A DNA stretch of 52,702 nucleotides from Microvirga sp. (GCA_029266525.1 JAQSWQ010000026.1:1-52702), one strand, 5' to 3'; shown: positions 36,708 to 47,524, counted from the first letter of the stretch. The notes: generated by a model from the letters alone, not told the origin. Numbers and translations: made by a program.

Positions 36708-36831
36708 GCCTGCGCTCTCGCTTGTGAGGCGCCGGCCCGCGCCTATCTAGGGCCGGTCGCAGGATATTGCTTCCGCCGGTTTCGATTTGCGGCGCCGGTG
36801 CCGCCGCCCTGAGCACCCGAGGGTTCGTTCG

Positions 36832-38166
36832 ATGCCTGATGTGACCGGCGCCGCCACGCTCCGCACCGAAGCGGCGCCGTTCCGGCAGACCGAGGGCGGC
36901 GGCCCCGAGGTGTTCTCCTTCACGCTCGACAACGGCCTCGACGTCGTGGTGGTGCCGGACCGGCGCGTGCCGGTCGTCACCCACATGATCTGGTACCGCA
37001 ACGGCTCCGCCGACGACCCGGTCGGCCAATCGGGGATCGCGCATTTCCTCGAGCACCTGATGTTCAAGGGCACGAACCGCCACCCGGCGGGCGAGTTCAG
37101 CCAGGTCGTGTCGGCGCTCGGCGGCCAGGAGAACGCCTTCACCTCGTTCGACTACACGGCCTATTTCCAGCGCGTCGCCCGCGAGCACCTCGAGACCATG
37201 ATGGGCTTCGAGGCCGACCGCATGACCGGCCTCGTCCTCGACGAGGCGGTGGTCGGGCCCGAGCGCGACGTGGTGCTCGAGGAGCGCCGCATGCGGGTCG
37301 AGACCGACCCGGCGGCCCAGCTCTCCGAGGCCATGGCGGCCGCGCTCTTCGTCCACCACCCCTACGGCACGCCCATCATCGGCTGGATGCACGAGATCGA
37401 GGGGCTGAACCGCGAGCACGCGCTCACCTATTATCGGCGCTTCTACACGCCCGAGAACGCCATCCTGGTCGTCGCCGGCGACGTCGCGCCGGACGAGGTG
37501 CGGCGTCTTGCCGAGGACAGCTACGGCCGCGTCACGCCGTTCGGCGAGCGCCCGCTCCGGCGCCGGCCGCGGGAGCCCGAGCCCCGCGCCGCGCGGCATC
37601 TTGCGGTCGCCGACCCCAAGGTCGAGCAGCCGACGCTGCAGCGGCTCTATCTCGTGCCCTCCTCACGCACCGGCGATGGCCGCGATTCGGCGGCGCTCGA
37701 GCTTCTCGCCGAGATGCTCGGCGGCGGCCCGACCTCCTATTTCTACCGCAAGCTCGTCATGGAGCGCGGCCTCGCGGTCAATGCCGGCGCCTGGTACATG
37801 GGCTCTTCGATCGACGACACGCGCTTCTCGGTCTATGCGGTGCCGGGCCAGGGGATCTCGCTCGAGGATCTCGAGGACGCGGTCGACGCGACCCTGAAGG
37901 CGATCCCGGCCGAGGCCCTCGATGCCGATTCGCTCGAGCGAGCGAAGACCCGCCTCGTCGCCGAGACGATCTACTCGACCGACAGCCAGTCCTCGCTCGC
38001 CCGCATCTACGGCTCGGCGCTGGCGATCGGCGAGACCATCGAGGAGGTCCGGCGCTGGCCGGCCGACATCGAGGCCGTGACCAAGGACGACCTCGCGCGG
38101 GTCGCCGAGCGCTTCCTGGTGCCGCCGCGCTCGGTCACCGGCTATCTGTGCAAGACGGCCGCATGA
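36832..38166 (+). CDS. M16 family zinc peptidase, catalytic subunit
   Basis: The 444-residue product has the inverted zinc motif HFLEH (His71, Glu74, His75), the downstream Glu region ERDVVLEERRMRVE and the usual two-domain M16 layout (LDNGLDVVVVPDRRVPVVTH at the start; GGGPTSYFYRKLVMERGLA in the second half). No clear signal peptide is visible with this start. It is followed 16 bases later by a second M16 gene lacking the zinc motif, so the pair probably forms a heterodimer like the mitochondrial processing peptidase. Confidence 0.93.
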   Translation: MPDVTGAATLRTEAAPFRQTEGGGPEVFSFTLDNGLDVVVVPDRRVPVVTHMIWYRNGSADDPVGQSGIAHFLEHLMFKGTNRHPAGEFSQVVSALGGQENAFTSFDYTAYFQRVAREHLETMMGFEADRMTGLVLDEAVVGPERDVVLEERRMRVETDPAAQLSEAMAAALFVHHPYGTPIIGWMHEIEGLNREHALTYYRRFYTPENAILVVAGDVAPDEVRRLAEDSYGRVTPFGERPLRRRPREPEPRAARHLAVADPKVEQPTLQRLYLVPSSRTGDGRDSAALELLAEMLGGGPTSYFYRKLVMERGLAVNAGAWYMGSSIDDTRFSVYAVPGQGISLEDLEDAVDATLKAIPAEALDADSLERAKTRLVAETIYSTDSQSSLARIYGSALAIGETIEEVRRWPADIEAVTKDDLARVAERFLVPPRSVTGYLCKTAA

Positions 38167-38182
38167 GCCGGAAGGGACCTCG

Positions 38183-39466
38183 ATGAGCGTCGCCGCGATG
38201 GAAGCCCTCTCCGCCTCGCCGACCGAGGTCGCCCGGGTGCTCTCGCCCGGCGGCGTCGAGGCCTGGCATGTGCCCTCCGAGGTGGTGCCGCTCGTGGCGC
38301 TCGCCTTCACCTTCGAGGGCGGCGCGGCGCAGGATCCGGACGAGAAGCCCGGCGTCGCGCAGATGCTGGCGCGGCTTCTCGACGAGGGCGCCGGCCCCTA
38401 TTCCTCCGACGCCTTCCAGGAGCGGCTCGCGGCACGGGCGATCGAGCTCAGCTTCAACGCCGGCCCGGATGCGGTCGGCGGCTCGCTCAAGACGCTCGTG
38501 CGCCATGTCGACGAGGCGCTCGAGCTGTTGCGGCTGGCGCTCGCCGAGCCGCGCTTCGACGCCGACGCGATCGAGCGCGTGCGCGCCCAGACCATCGCCG
38601 GGCTGCGCTACCAGCAGAATGATCCCGGTGTCATGGCCTCGCGCCGCTTCTTCGAGGAGGCCTTTCCCGGACATCCGTACGGGCGGCCGAGCGGCGGCAC
38701 GGTCGAGAGCGTCGCCGCGATCAGCCGCGACGACCTCGTCGCGCTGCATGGCAAGGCGATCGCGCAGGGGCGCGCCAAGATCGCGGCGGTCGGCGCGATC
38801 GGCCCGGGGCCGCTGGCGCTCGCCCTCGACCAGGTCTTCGGCACATTGCCGGAGCCGGCTCCCCTTGCGGCCGTGCCGGCAACCAGGATCGCCGGGCGCG
38901 GCACGCGGCACGTCGTCGACATCGACGTGCCGCAATCGGTCATCCGCTTCGGCACCGATGGGGTGTCCTGGCGCGATCCGGACTTCATCCCGGCCTATGT
39001 GCTCAACCACATCCTCGGCGGCGGCGCCTTCACCTCGCGGCTGTTCCAGGAGGTGCGCGAGAAGCGCGGGCTTGCCTATTCGGTCGGCACCTCGCTCGTG
39101 AGCTATCGCGGCGCGGCCATGACCTGGGGCTACACGGCGACCAAGAACGAGCGCGTCGGCGAGGCGCTTGCGGTGATCGAGGCCGAGATGGCGCGGCTGA
39201 AGGACGAGGGCCCGACCGACGAGGAGCTGCAGAAGGCCAAGGACTACCTGACCGGCTCCTACGCGCTCGGCTTCGACACCTCGACCAAGATCGCCCACCA
39301 GCTCGCGCAGGTTGCATTCGAGGGCCTCGGCATCGACTACATCGCCCGCCGCAACGCCCTCGTCGCCGCAGTCACCCAGGACGACATCCGCCGCGCCGCC
39401 GATCGCACCATCGGCGACGGGCGACTGCTCGTGGTGGTCGCCGGGCGGCCGACGGGACTCGCTTAA
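38183..39466 (+). CDS. M16 family protein, non-catalytic partner subunit
   Basis: This 427-residue protein has the M16 fold but the HxxEH segment is replaced by VAQMLARLLDEG, so zinc cannot be bound in the usual way. The substrate-binding RLFQEVREKRGLAYS and the GGGAFTSRLF segment are present, as in the non-catalytic subunits of two-component M16 peptidases. GGAAGGGA lies 8-10 nt before ATG 38183. It is co-transcribed with the upstream catalytic gene and followed by a large palindromic repeat. Confidence 0.92.
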   Translation: MSVAAMEALSASPTEVARVLSPGGVEAWHVPSEVVPLVALAFTFEGGAAQDPDEKPGVAQMLARLLDEGAGPYSSDAFQERLAARAIELSFNAGPDAVGGSLKTLVRHVDEALELLRLALAEPRFDADAIERVRAQTIAGLRYQQNDPGVMASRRFFEEAFPGHPYGRPSGGTVESVAAISRDDLVALHGKAIAQGRAKIAAVGAIGPGPLALALDQVFGTLPEPAPLAAVPATRIAGRGTRHVVDIDVPQSVIRFGTDGVSWRDPDFIPAYVLNHILGGGAFTSRLFQEVREKRGLAYSVGTSLVSYRGAAMTWGYTATKNERVGEALAVIEAEMARLKDEGPTDEELQKAKDYLTGSYALGFDTSTKIAHQLAQVAFEGLGIDYIARRNALVAAVTQDDIRRAADRTIGDGRLLVVVAGRPTGLA

Positions 39467-39467
39467 A

Positions 39468-39593
39468 CCCTCTCCTGAAGGGAGAGGGCGACTCGCGCGA
39501 AGCGCGAGCGCGGAGAGGGGAGTCTGGGCCACACGCCCCTCTCCCGGCTCGGCCCTGCGGCCGAGTCCACCCTCTCCCGTGCAGGGAGAGGGT
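39468..39593. repeat. intergenic palindromic repeat element
   Basis: Four inverted repeats lie in order: CCCTCTCC/GGAGAGGG (39468-39488), CTCGCGC-gaa-GCGCGAG (39492-39508), CTCGGCC-ctgc-GGCCGAG (39548-39565) and CCCTCTCCC-gtgca-GGGAGAGGG (39570-39592). The element fills almost the whole gap between the M16 and pgi genes and has the same design as the copy inside ileS. Confidence 0.85.
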
Positions 39594-39607
39594 TTGGCGG
39601 AGACACC

Positions 39608-40813
39608 ATGGCGCTTCAGCAATCGATCGAGCTCGCGCTCGCGACCAATATCGGCGAGGCCGGGCTGCCGCAGACGGCGCTCGACGCCGCGCTCGTCGGA
39701 GTCGGCAACGCCGCGAAGCGCCTCGCGCGGGACGATGCCGCCGGAGGCCTGCCGCTCTTGCGCATGCCGCGCACCACCGACGATCTCGACGGGATCCGCG
39801 AGGCGGCGGCGCGGCTCAAGGACGGCGCGACCGACGTGGTCTTCCTCGGCACCGGCGGGTCGAGCCTCGGCGGCCAGACGCTCGCCCAGCTCAAGGACTA
39901 CGCCGTGCCGGGCACCGGGCGCTTTGCCGAGAACCCGCGCGTCCACTTCCTCGACAACCTCGACCCTCTGACCTTCGGGGCGCTTCTCGAGCGCCTGCCG
40001 CTTCAGACCTCGCGCTTCGTCGCGATCTCGAAATCCGGCGGCACCGGCGAGACCTTGATGCAGACGATCGCGGTGCTCTCGGCGCTCGACAAGGCGGGGC
40101 TCCGCCGGCGCGCCGGCGAGCTCTTCTTCGGCATCTCCGAGCCGCGCAGAAAGGGCGGAAGGAACGCGCTGCGCGACCTACTCGAGCCCGAGGGCGTTGC
40201 CTTCCTCGATCACCACACCGGCATCGGCGGGCGCTATTCGGTCCTGACCAATGTCGGCCTCCTGCCCGCGGCGGTGCTCGGGCTCGATCTCGCGGCGATC
40301 CGCGCGGGCGCGGCCCGCGCCTATGAGCCGCTCTCCGCCGGCGGCGCCGCAGAGGCGCCGGCCGCGATCGGCGCGGCGCTCAATCTCGCCTTCGCCATGG
40401 AGGGCAAGGCGATCACGGTGCTGATGGCCTATGCCGACCGGCTCGAGCGCTTCACGCGCTGGTGGGTGCAGCTGTGGGCCGAAAGCCTCGGCAAGGACGG
40501 CAAGGGCTCGCAGCCGGTCGCGGCGATCGGGCCGGTCGACCAGCATTCGCAGCAGCAGCTCTATCTCGCCGGGCCGAAGGACCTCGTCGCGGCGCAAGGC
40601 CGCGCCACCGCCGACACGCTCGCCAAGAACGGCCGCCCGACGCGGCGCATGCATGTCGAAAAACTCGACGAGCGCGCCATGGGCGAGCTCTTGATGCATT
40701 TCATGCTCGAGACCATCCTCACCGGCTACGCGCTCGGCATCGATCCCTTCGACCAGCCGGCCGTCGAGGAGGGCAAGGTGCTGGCGAAGAAGTACCTGGC
40801 GGAGGCTGGGTGA
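39608..40813 (+). CDS. pgi: glucose-6-phosphate isomerase
   Basis: Pgi interconverts glucose-6-phosphate and fructose-6-phosphate. The 401-residue product is shorter than the enterobacterial enzyme (about 550), like other alphaproteobacterial forms. It has the sugar-phosphate-binding [24 protein letters not shown] and [15 protein letters not shown], with [19 protein letters not shown] near the active site and [13 protein letters not shown] after it. ATG 39608 follows the repeat element at once. A strong hairpin follows the stop, then mutL. Confidence 0.9.
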   Translation: MALQQSIELALATNIGEAGLPQTALDAALVGVGNAAKRLARDDAAGGLPLLRMPRTTDDLDGIREAAARLKDGATDVVFLGTGGSSLGGQTLAQLKDYAVPGTGRFAENPRVHFLDNLDPLTFGALLERLPLQTSRFVAISKSGGTGETLMQTIAVLSALDKAGLRRRAGELFFGISEPRRKGGRNALRDLLEPEGVAFLDHHTGIGGRYSVLTNVGLLPAAVLGLDLAAIRAGAARAYEPLSAGGAAEAPAAIGAALNLAFAMEGKAITVLMAYADRLERFTRWWVQLWAESLGKDGKGSQPVAAIGPVDQHSQQQLYLAGPKDLVAAQGRATADTLAKNGRPTRRMHVEKLDERAMGELLMHFMLETILTGYALGIDPFDQPAVEEGKVLAKKYLAEAG

Positions 40814-40828
40814 CCACACCGATCCCCC

Positions 40829-40868
40829 GTCATTCCGGGTTCTCCGCTTCGCGGAGCCCCGGAATGAC
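40829..40868. repeat. REP-like hairpin between pgi and mutL
   Basis: GTCATTCCGGG pairs perfectly with CCCGGAATGAC (11 bp), and inside it CTCCGC pairs with GCGGAG across a 3-nt loop. This is a second repeat family, the CGTCATTCCGGG type seen in intergenic spaces of Rhizobiales. It probably stabilises or ends the pgi mRNA; mutL starts 15 bases later. Confidence 0.75.
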
Positions 40869-40883
40869 AAGCAGGAACTAGGA

Positions 40884-42725
<1,842 letters not shown>

Positions 42726-42743
42726 ATTGCCCAAAAACCGTAG

Positions 42744-42764
42744 CGTGATTACATTGTAATCACG
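42744..42764. promoter_or_regulatory. 21-bp palindromic operator of the mazEF module
   Basis: CGTGATTACA-T-TGTAATCACG is a perfect 10-1-10 inverted repeat that ends 9 bases before the mazE start and touches its GGAGG ribosome site (42764-42768). Its AT-rich core stands out locally. It is probably the site where the MazE or MazEF complex represses its own operon. Confidence 0.75.
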
Positions 42765-42773
42765 GAGGCGAAC

Positions 42774-43112
42774 ATGCGCACCAAGCTCGTCCGCGTCGGC
42801 AACTCGAAGGGCGTGCGGCTGCCGAAGGCGATCCTCGAGCAAAGCGGAATCACCGACGAGGTCGACCTCAAGGTCGAGGAAGGCCGCGTCATCCTGATGC
42901 GGCCGGAGAGGCACCCGCGGGAAGGGTGGGCGGAGGACGCACGCCGGATGGTTCAGAATGGAGATGACGTCGATCCATTCGAGGGCGCGACTGGGCTCAA
43001 CTCCTGGGACGAGAAGGGGTGGACATGGCCGGAGGATCACCCGTGGCCCGAAGAATCCGACGTTATGACGCCCATCTCGTCGCCCTCGACCCGGTCCAGG
43101 GGTCCGAAATAG
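42774..43112 (+). CDS. mazE: MazE-type antitoxin (AbrB/SpoVT fold)
   Basis: The 112-residue product begins with the swapped-hairpin DNA-binding domain: MRTKLVRVGNSKGVRLPKAI and DEVDLKVEEGRVILMRPE (1-45). The rest is acidic and Trp-rich (DEKGWTWPEDHPWPEES), as expected for the flexible toxin-binding tail. GGAGG lies 5 nt before ATG 42774. Its last 70 bases overlap mazF in another frame, so the exact C-terminal tail is unusual but the overlap gives tight coupling. Confidence 0.9.
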   Translation: MRTKLVRVGNSKGVRLPKAILEQSGITDEVDLKVEEGRVILMRPERHPREGWAEDARRMVQNGDDVDPFEGATGLNSWDEKGWTWPEDHPWPEESDVMTPISSPSTRSRGPK

Positions 43113-43372
43113 GCAAGACCCGTCCGTGCGTTGTGGTATCTCCCGACGAGATCAACAGTACCGTCCGCACGGTCGTTATCGTGCCCTTGACCTCCACGCG
43201 CGAGCGCTACGCCTTCCGGGTGCCGTCCTTGTTCCAAGGGCGCGAGGGTGATCTCGCGATCGATCACATCCGATCAATCGATCGCGGCCGGCTGATACGA
43301 CGGCTCGGGCCGCTCGATCCTGTCACGGGCCGCCTTCTGGCCGATGCGCTCGTAGAGATGTTCGCGTTCTGA
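43043..43372 (+). CDS. mazF: MazF/PemK-type endoribonuclease toxin
   Basis: MazF toxins cleave single-stranded RNA. The 109-residue product has the family pattern YDAHLVALDPVQGSEIGKTRPCVVVSPDE, VVIVPLTST and DHIRSIDRGRLIRRLG. The GTG at 43043 has GGAGG 7 nt upstream and lies within mazE; an ATG at 43025 is an alternative that would add six residues. Overlap with the antitoxin gene keeps the two in step. The 3' end faces gshA with 14 bases between. Confidence 0.92.
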   Translation: MARRIRRYDAHLVALDPVQGSEIGKTRPCVVVSPDEINSTVRTVVIVPLTSTRERYAFRVPSLFQGREGDLAIDHIRSIDRGRLIRRLGPLDPVTGRLLADALVEMFAF

Positions 43373-43386
43373 ACACGTTCAACCGT

Positions 43387-44757
43387 TCAAAAAACGCATT
43401 CCGCGAAGGCCGGCGCGACCGAGCCCCCCCAGGGGCCATGGTAGCGCTCGAGGAGGTCCTCGGCCGGCGTCTTCCCGCGAGCCACGATCTCGTCCAGCGG
43501 ATCGAGGAAGTGGGTCTCGTCGCGGCCGTCGCCGTTGAGCATCGCGCGCTTGCTCAAGCCGGCGCGCGAGAAGGCGAGCGCGTCGCGGGCGACGTCGCGG
43601 ACCGGCCGGCCGGCGATGACCGCCTCGAGCCCGAGACGGGGAACGTCGGCGCGGAGTTCCTCGCGCTGCTCGTTCGTCCAGCCCTTGACCAGGTCCCACG
43701 CGCCGTCGAGCGCGGCCTGGTCGTAGAGGATGCCGGTCCAGAAGCCCGAAAGCGCCGCGATGCGCTCGGGCGGGCCGACATCGGCCCCGCGCATCTCGAG
43801 ATAGCGTTTGAGGCGCACCTCGGGAAACACGGTCGAGACGTGGTTTGCCCAATCCGAGCGCGTCGCGACCTCGCCCGGGAGGCGGTCGAGGCGGCCGGCG
43901 AGAAGGTCGCGGAAGGAGGCGCCGGCGACGTCGTGGTAGGTGTCGCCGCGCTTCACGAAATACATCGGCACGTCGAGCACCCAGTCGACGTAAGCCTCAT
44001 AGCCGAAGCCCTCGTCGAAGGCCAAAGGGAACATGCCCGCGCGGTCGGGATCGGTGTGGCGCCAGATCTCCGAGCGCATCGACAGGAAGCCGTTCGGCTT
44101 GCCCTCGGTAAAGGGCGAGTTCGCGAACAGGGCGGTGGCGATCGGCTGCAGCGCCAGCGACACGCGGAGCTTCTTCACCATGTCGGCTTCCGAGCCGTAA
44201 TCGAGATTCACCTGCACGGTCGCGGTGCGGTACATCATGTCGAGGCCGAGCCGGCCGACCTTCGGCATGTAAGCGGTCATGATGCGGTAGCGCCGTTTCG
44301 GCATGACCGGGGTCTCGGCCCGCGTCCATCGCGGGCTCATGCCGAGCGTGAGGAAGGCCATCCCGAGCGGGTCGGCGACACGCTTTACCGCCGCCATGTG
44401 GCGCGCGAACTCGCGGGCGGTCTCGTGGATGCTGCGCAACGGCGCGCCCGAGAGCTCGAACTGCCCGCCGGGCTCGAGCGAGATCGCGCCGCCGCCCTCG
44501 GCGTCGAACAGGCCGATGATGTTGTTGCCGTCGAGGATCGGCTCCCAGCCGGTCTCGAGGCGCAGCCCGTCGAGGAGGGCGCGGATGCCGGCCTCGCCCT
44601 CGTACGGGACCGGCGCATTGCCGTCGCGGTAGAACGGGATCTTCTCGTGTTCGGTGCCGAGGCGCCATTCGTCCCGCGGCTTCTCGCCTTCGGCGATCCA
44701 CTGGACCAGCTCGTCGCGCGCGCCGATGGGCGTTGCATCGGAAACGTCGCGAGCCAT
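43387..44757 (-). CDS. gshA: glutamate--cysteine ligase
   Basis: GshA makes gamma-glutamylcysteine, the first step of glutathione synthesis. The 456-residue product is of the alphaproteobacterial/plant type: GTEHEKIPFY near the start, GGQFELSG (SLEPGGQFELSGAPL), the TLGMSPRW segment, MYRTATVQVNLDYGSEADM and FANSPFTEGKPNGFLSMR. Start MARDVSDATPIGARDE at 44757; the frame is open upstream but without homology. It is divergent from the SGNH-like gene with a 174-bp gap. gshB is not in the window. Confidence 0.95.
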   Translation of the reverse strand: MARDVSDATPIGARDELVQWIAEGEKPRDEWRLGTEHEKIPFYRDGNAPVPYEGEAGIRALLDGLRLETGWEPILDGNNIIGLFDAEGGGAISLEPGGQFELSGAPLRSIHETAREFARHMAAVKRVADPLGMAFLTLGMSPRWTRAETPVMPKRRYRIMTAYMPKVGRLGLDMMYRTATVQVNLDYGSEADMVKKLRVSLALQPIATALFANSPFTEGKPNGFLSMRSEIWRHTDPDRAGMFPLAFDEGFGYEAYVDWVLDVPMYFVKRGDTYHDVAGASFRDLLAGRLDRLPGEVATRSDWANHVSTVFPEVRLKRYLEMRGADVGPPERIAALSGFWTGILYDQAALDGAWDLVKGWTNEQREELRADVPRLGLEAVIAGRPVRDVARDALAFSRAGLSKRAMLNGDGRDETHFLDPLDEIVARGKTPAEDLLERYHGPWGGSVAPAFAECVF

Positions 44758-44931
44758 GCGCCACCCCGTGATGAGGCGCCCGCCGGCCGCGGCACGCCGA
44801 AGTGCGCCGTAGATATGAGGGTCGCGGCCCGGCTGCAATGATATGGACGCGGGCCGTGCCGAGCCGCGCCCGCAGGTCCCGCAACGGCCCCTCCGGTTGA
44901 CAGGCCGCGAGCGGCCGCTGAGACACCCGCC

Positions 44932-46032
44932 ATGCCCCTTGTCTCGTCCGAGCCGGCGGCGGCGCACGCGCAGGCCTGGCGGCGCTTCGGCCTGAGCTTC
45001 GCCGCGGTGGCGCTTGGCCTTGCGGCGGCGCTCTACGCCTTCGCGGCGGCGATCGATCCGTATGGCGCACGGGTGCGGCCGGGCGCGGCCGCGCGCCCTA
45101 TCATGGATCTCAATCAGCGCTTCATGTACCCGCAGATCGTCCGCAGCGGGCGCCACGACAGCGCGGTCTTCGGCACCTCCACGGTGCGCCTCCTCGACCC
45201 GAGAGAGCTCGACATGCTGTTTGCGGCGCGCTTTGCCAATCTTGGCCTCAACGCCGGCACGCCTTGGGAGCAGATGCAGCTCGCTGCGCTGTTCCTGCGG
45301 CACGTGCCGCGGCCGAAAGTGCTGGTGCTCGGCCTCGACGCAACCTGGTGCGAGCCCGACGCCGACCGCAAGCGCGTGACCTTCAGGGCCTTTCCGCCCT
45401 GGCTCTACGACGAGGATTTGCGCAACGACTGGGCCGGCTTTCTCAGTCTCAAGAGCCTGGAGATCGCAGGACGGGTGGTGCTCAACCGGCTCGGGTTGAT
45501 GCCGCCGCGCATCGGAGCGGACGGATTCGAGGTCTTCGTCCCCCCGGAGAGCGCCTATGATCTCGCCCGTGCCCGGGCCCACATCCATCGGAACCCGAGA
45601 CCGGACGAGACCCGCAGGGATCACGAGCCCTCGCAGGCGTCGCTCGCAGAACTGCCGATGCCTGCTTTGCCATGGCTCGACGAGCTCCTTGCCCGCGTTC
45701 CGCCGGAGGCCGAAAGCATCCTGCTGTTCCCGCCGATCCACGCGGCCGCCCAGCCGCCGGCCGGCTCGCGCGAGGAGGCGGTCGACCGCGAATGCAAGGC
45801 GCGGATCTCCGCCATTGCGGCTGCCCGGGGTGCCCTGCTCGTCGATTTCCGCCGCCGCTCTGCGATCACCACCGAGGATTCGAATTATTGGGACCCGCTG
45901 CACTATCGAGTTGGGATCGCCTCGCGGATCGCCGCGGCGCTTCGCGAGGCGGCAGGCGGGAAGAGCGCTCCGCCCGACGGATTCTACCGGGTGCTCGCGG
46001 CGGCCCCCCGGTCCGAAGCGCCCATACGCTAG
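44932..46032 (+). CDS. membrane-anchored SGNH-hydrolase-like protein
   Basis: The 366-residue product has one N-terminal membrane helix (about 19-41) and then an extracytoplasmic domain. VFGTSTVRLLD (80-90) resembles the block I GxS of SGNH-like proteins such as AlgX and DltD, with Ser83 as the candidate nucleophile, and NYWDPLHYR (Asp321, His324) resembles the C-terminal DxxH dyad. It is a candidate acyl- or acetyltransferase/esterase acting on an envelope polymer. The neighbouring glycosyltransferase, PIG-L and UGD genes fit this. I do not recognise a named family. A strong terminator follows. Confidence 0.75.
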   Translation: MPLVSSEPAAAHAQAWRRFGLSFAAVALGLAAALYAFAAAIDPYGARVRPGAAARPIMDLNQRFMYPQIVRSGRHDSAVFGTSTVRLLDPRELDMLFAARFANLGLNAGTPWEQMQLAALFLRHVPRPKVLVLGLDATWCEPDADRKRVTFRAFPPWLYDEDLRNDWAGFLSLKSLEIAGRVVLNRLGLMPPRIGADGFEVFVPPESAYDLARARAHIHRNPRPDETRRDHEPSQASLAELPMPALPWLDELLARVPPEAESILLFPPIHAAAQPPAGSREEAVDRECKARISAIAAARGALLVDFRRRSAITTEDSNYWDPLHYRVGIASRIAAALREAAGGKSAPPDGFYRVLAAAPRSEAPIR

Positions 46033-46155
46033 GCCGGTGATCGTGGGGATATTTCGTCGCTGAAATATTCCGCGACATCATCCCGCAACGCTGCGGGATT
46101 AGCTTCCATCCTCGAAGGCCCCCCTTGAGACCCCCATCCCACCGGCCTTCCGCCT

Positions 46156-46187
46156 AACGCCCGGCCACGCCGGGCGTTTCTTTTTTT
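46156..46187 (+). terminator. Rho-independent terminator of the SGNH-like gene
   Basis: AACGCCCGGC-cac-GCCGGGCGTT is a perfect 10-bp stem followed by TCTTTTTTT. This is the clearest intrinsic terminator in the window. It is oriented for plus-strand transcripts from 44932-46032. Two smaller stems (ATATTTC/GAAATAT and CCCGCA/TGCGGG) lie between the stop codon and this terminator. Confidence 0.9.
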
Positions 46188-46204
46188 GATCGTACCGCAT
46201 GTGC

Positions 46205-47524
46205 CTAGCGGCGATGATTGCGCTGCAGCTCCGCGGCGAGCGCCTTCCAAGTCTCGATGCGCGCGAGAAGCCCGGGCTCCGGCGGCTGGACCGGACGCGC
46301 GAGGCGCAGCGCCAATCCGACCGCAACCCCGGCGGCGGCGATGACCAGGCAGCCGCGCAGCGTGAGATACCAAGGCGGGCGCAAGGGCAGATCGGCCTTG
46401 GCCCGCGCGAGCGCGTCGAGGGTGCGTCGCAGGATGTCGGCGAGCTCGGCGGAGCGAGCCTCCCAGGAATGGCCGGCCAGCACCGTCTTCGCGCCGGACC
46501 GGCCGAGCCGGGCCGCGCGAGCCGGATCGGCTGCAAGCTCCGCGACGGCTTCGGCGAGGCGCGCCGAATCGCCGACCGGAACCACGATGCCGCAGCGATT
46601 CGCCCTGACGAAATCCGCCTGCCCCGGCAGATCGCTTGCGATCACTGGCGTTCCGCAGGCAAGCGCTTCGAACATCTTGAGGGGCATGACGCCCTGGCTT
46701 GAGCGCCCCGCCGGGTCGAGGATCGGCACGAGAGCCGCGATCGCTCCGCGGATGAGCGGCGGCAGCTCCGATTGAGCGACCTGCCCGAGATAACTTGCAC
46801 CTCGCGGCAGCCGATCCAGAACCGGCCGAAGGCTCTCGTCCACGACCGGACCGATCAGCAGCAACTCGACCTCGCTCGGCCAGGCGCGACACCGCACCGC
46901 TTCGAGCATGATCTCGATGCCGTGCCAGCGCACGAGACCGCCGAAGAAGACCACGAACCGGCGCTCGCGGCCGAGGCTCGGCCCATCCGGGTTGAAGATC
47001 GTGGTGTTCGCCGCATTCGAGACCAAAAACACCTTGTCGTGGCCGGCCTGCCGGCGGGCCCAGGCGACAAGATCCGGCGTCACGGCGACGAGCGCGTCCG
47101 ACCAGCGGTACTGCAGCCGCTGCATCCACGAGAGCCAATGCCGGAACGGCGCCAGGCGCGGATGGGTGATGAACGCATCCTCGTAGAGGCCGTTGACCTC
47201 GTGCGCCGTCGGAATGCCGATGAGCCGCGCAAACAAGGCGAGCGGAAGGGCCGCGAAGTGGGCGCGCACGAAGAGAATGTCGTTGCGCGCGGCGAGGCGC
47301 AGCCCGCGCCGGAGCACGCGAGCATAGCGGCAGCAGCGCTCCGTCCAGCCCGGAGCGGGGCCGGCCTCTTCGGCGATCAGGCTGACCGAGAAGCCTCGCT
47401 TTTCGAGTCCCCGGCAGATCTCGTGGACATGGGTGGCCGCCGCCGTGCTCGGGCGCAGCCGTTCGAAGCAAACATAGAGCAGCTTCGGCCTATCCGCCGG
47501 ACGTGCGTCGCTTTCTGCGGCCAT
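46205..47524 (-). CDS. GT4-type glycosyltransferase with a C-terminal membrane helix
   Basis: The 439-residue product has the two Rossmann domains of GT-B enzymes: RPSTAAATHVHEICRGLEKR near the N-terminus (the usual Gly-rich loop is Ala-rich here) and, in the second half, FFGGLVRWHGIEIMLEA, GVMPLKMFEALACGTPVIAS with the acceptor/donor-binding Glu, and the ending LRRTLDALARA. A membrane helix (about 385-408; YLTLRGCLVIAAAGVAVGLA) and a short basic tail follow, which is unusual for GT4. It probably adds sugar to a lipid-linked or surface glycan at the inner membrane. Donor and acceptor are unknown. Confidence 0.87.
   Translation of the reverse strand: MAAESDARPADRPKLLYVCFERLRPSTAAATHVHEICRGLEKRGFSVSLIAEEAGPAPGWTERCCRYARVLRRGLRLAARNDILFVRAHFAALPLALFARLIGIPTAHEVNGLYEDAFITHPRLAPFRHWLSWMQRLQYRWSDALVAVTPDLVAWARRQAGHDKVFLVSNAANTTIFNPDGPSLGRERRFVVFFGGLVRWHGIEIMLEAVRCRAWPSEVELLLIGPVVDESLRPVLDRLPRGASYLGQVAQSELPPLIRGAIAALVPILDPAGRSSQGVMPLKMFEALACGTPVIASDLPGQADFVRANRCGIVVPVGDSARLAEAVAELAADPARAARLGRSGAKTVLAGHSWEARSAELADILRRTLDALARAKADLPLRPPWYLTLRGCLVIAAAGVAVGLALRLARPVQPPEPGLLARIETWKALAAELQRNHRR

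Noticed and set aside
44758-45903. N-terminal extension of the gshA frame (to 838 codons)
   Set aside because: The extension is antisense to the SGNH-like gene and lacks family similarity; MARDVSDATP at 44757 is the natural start.
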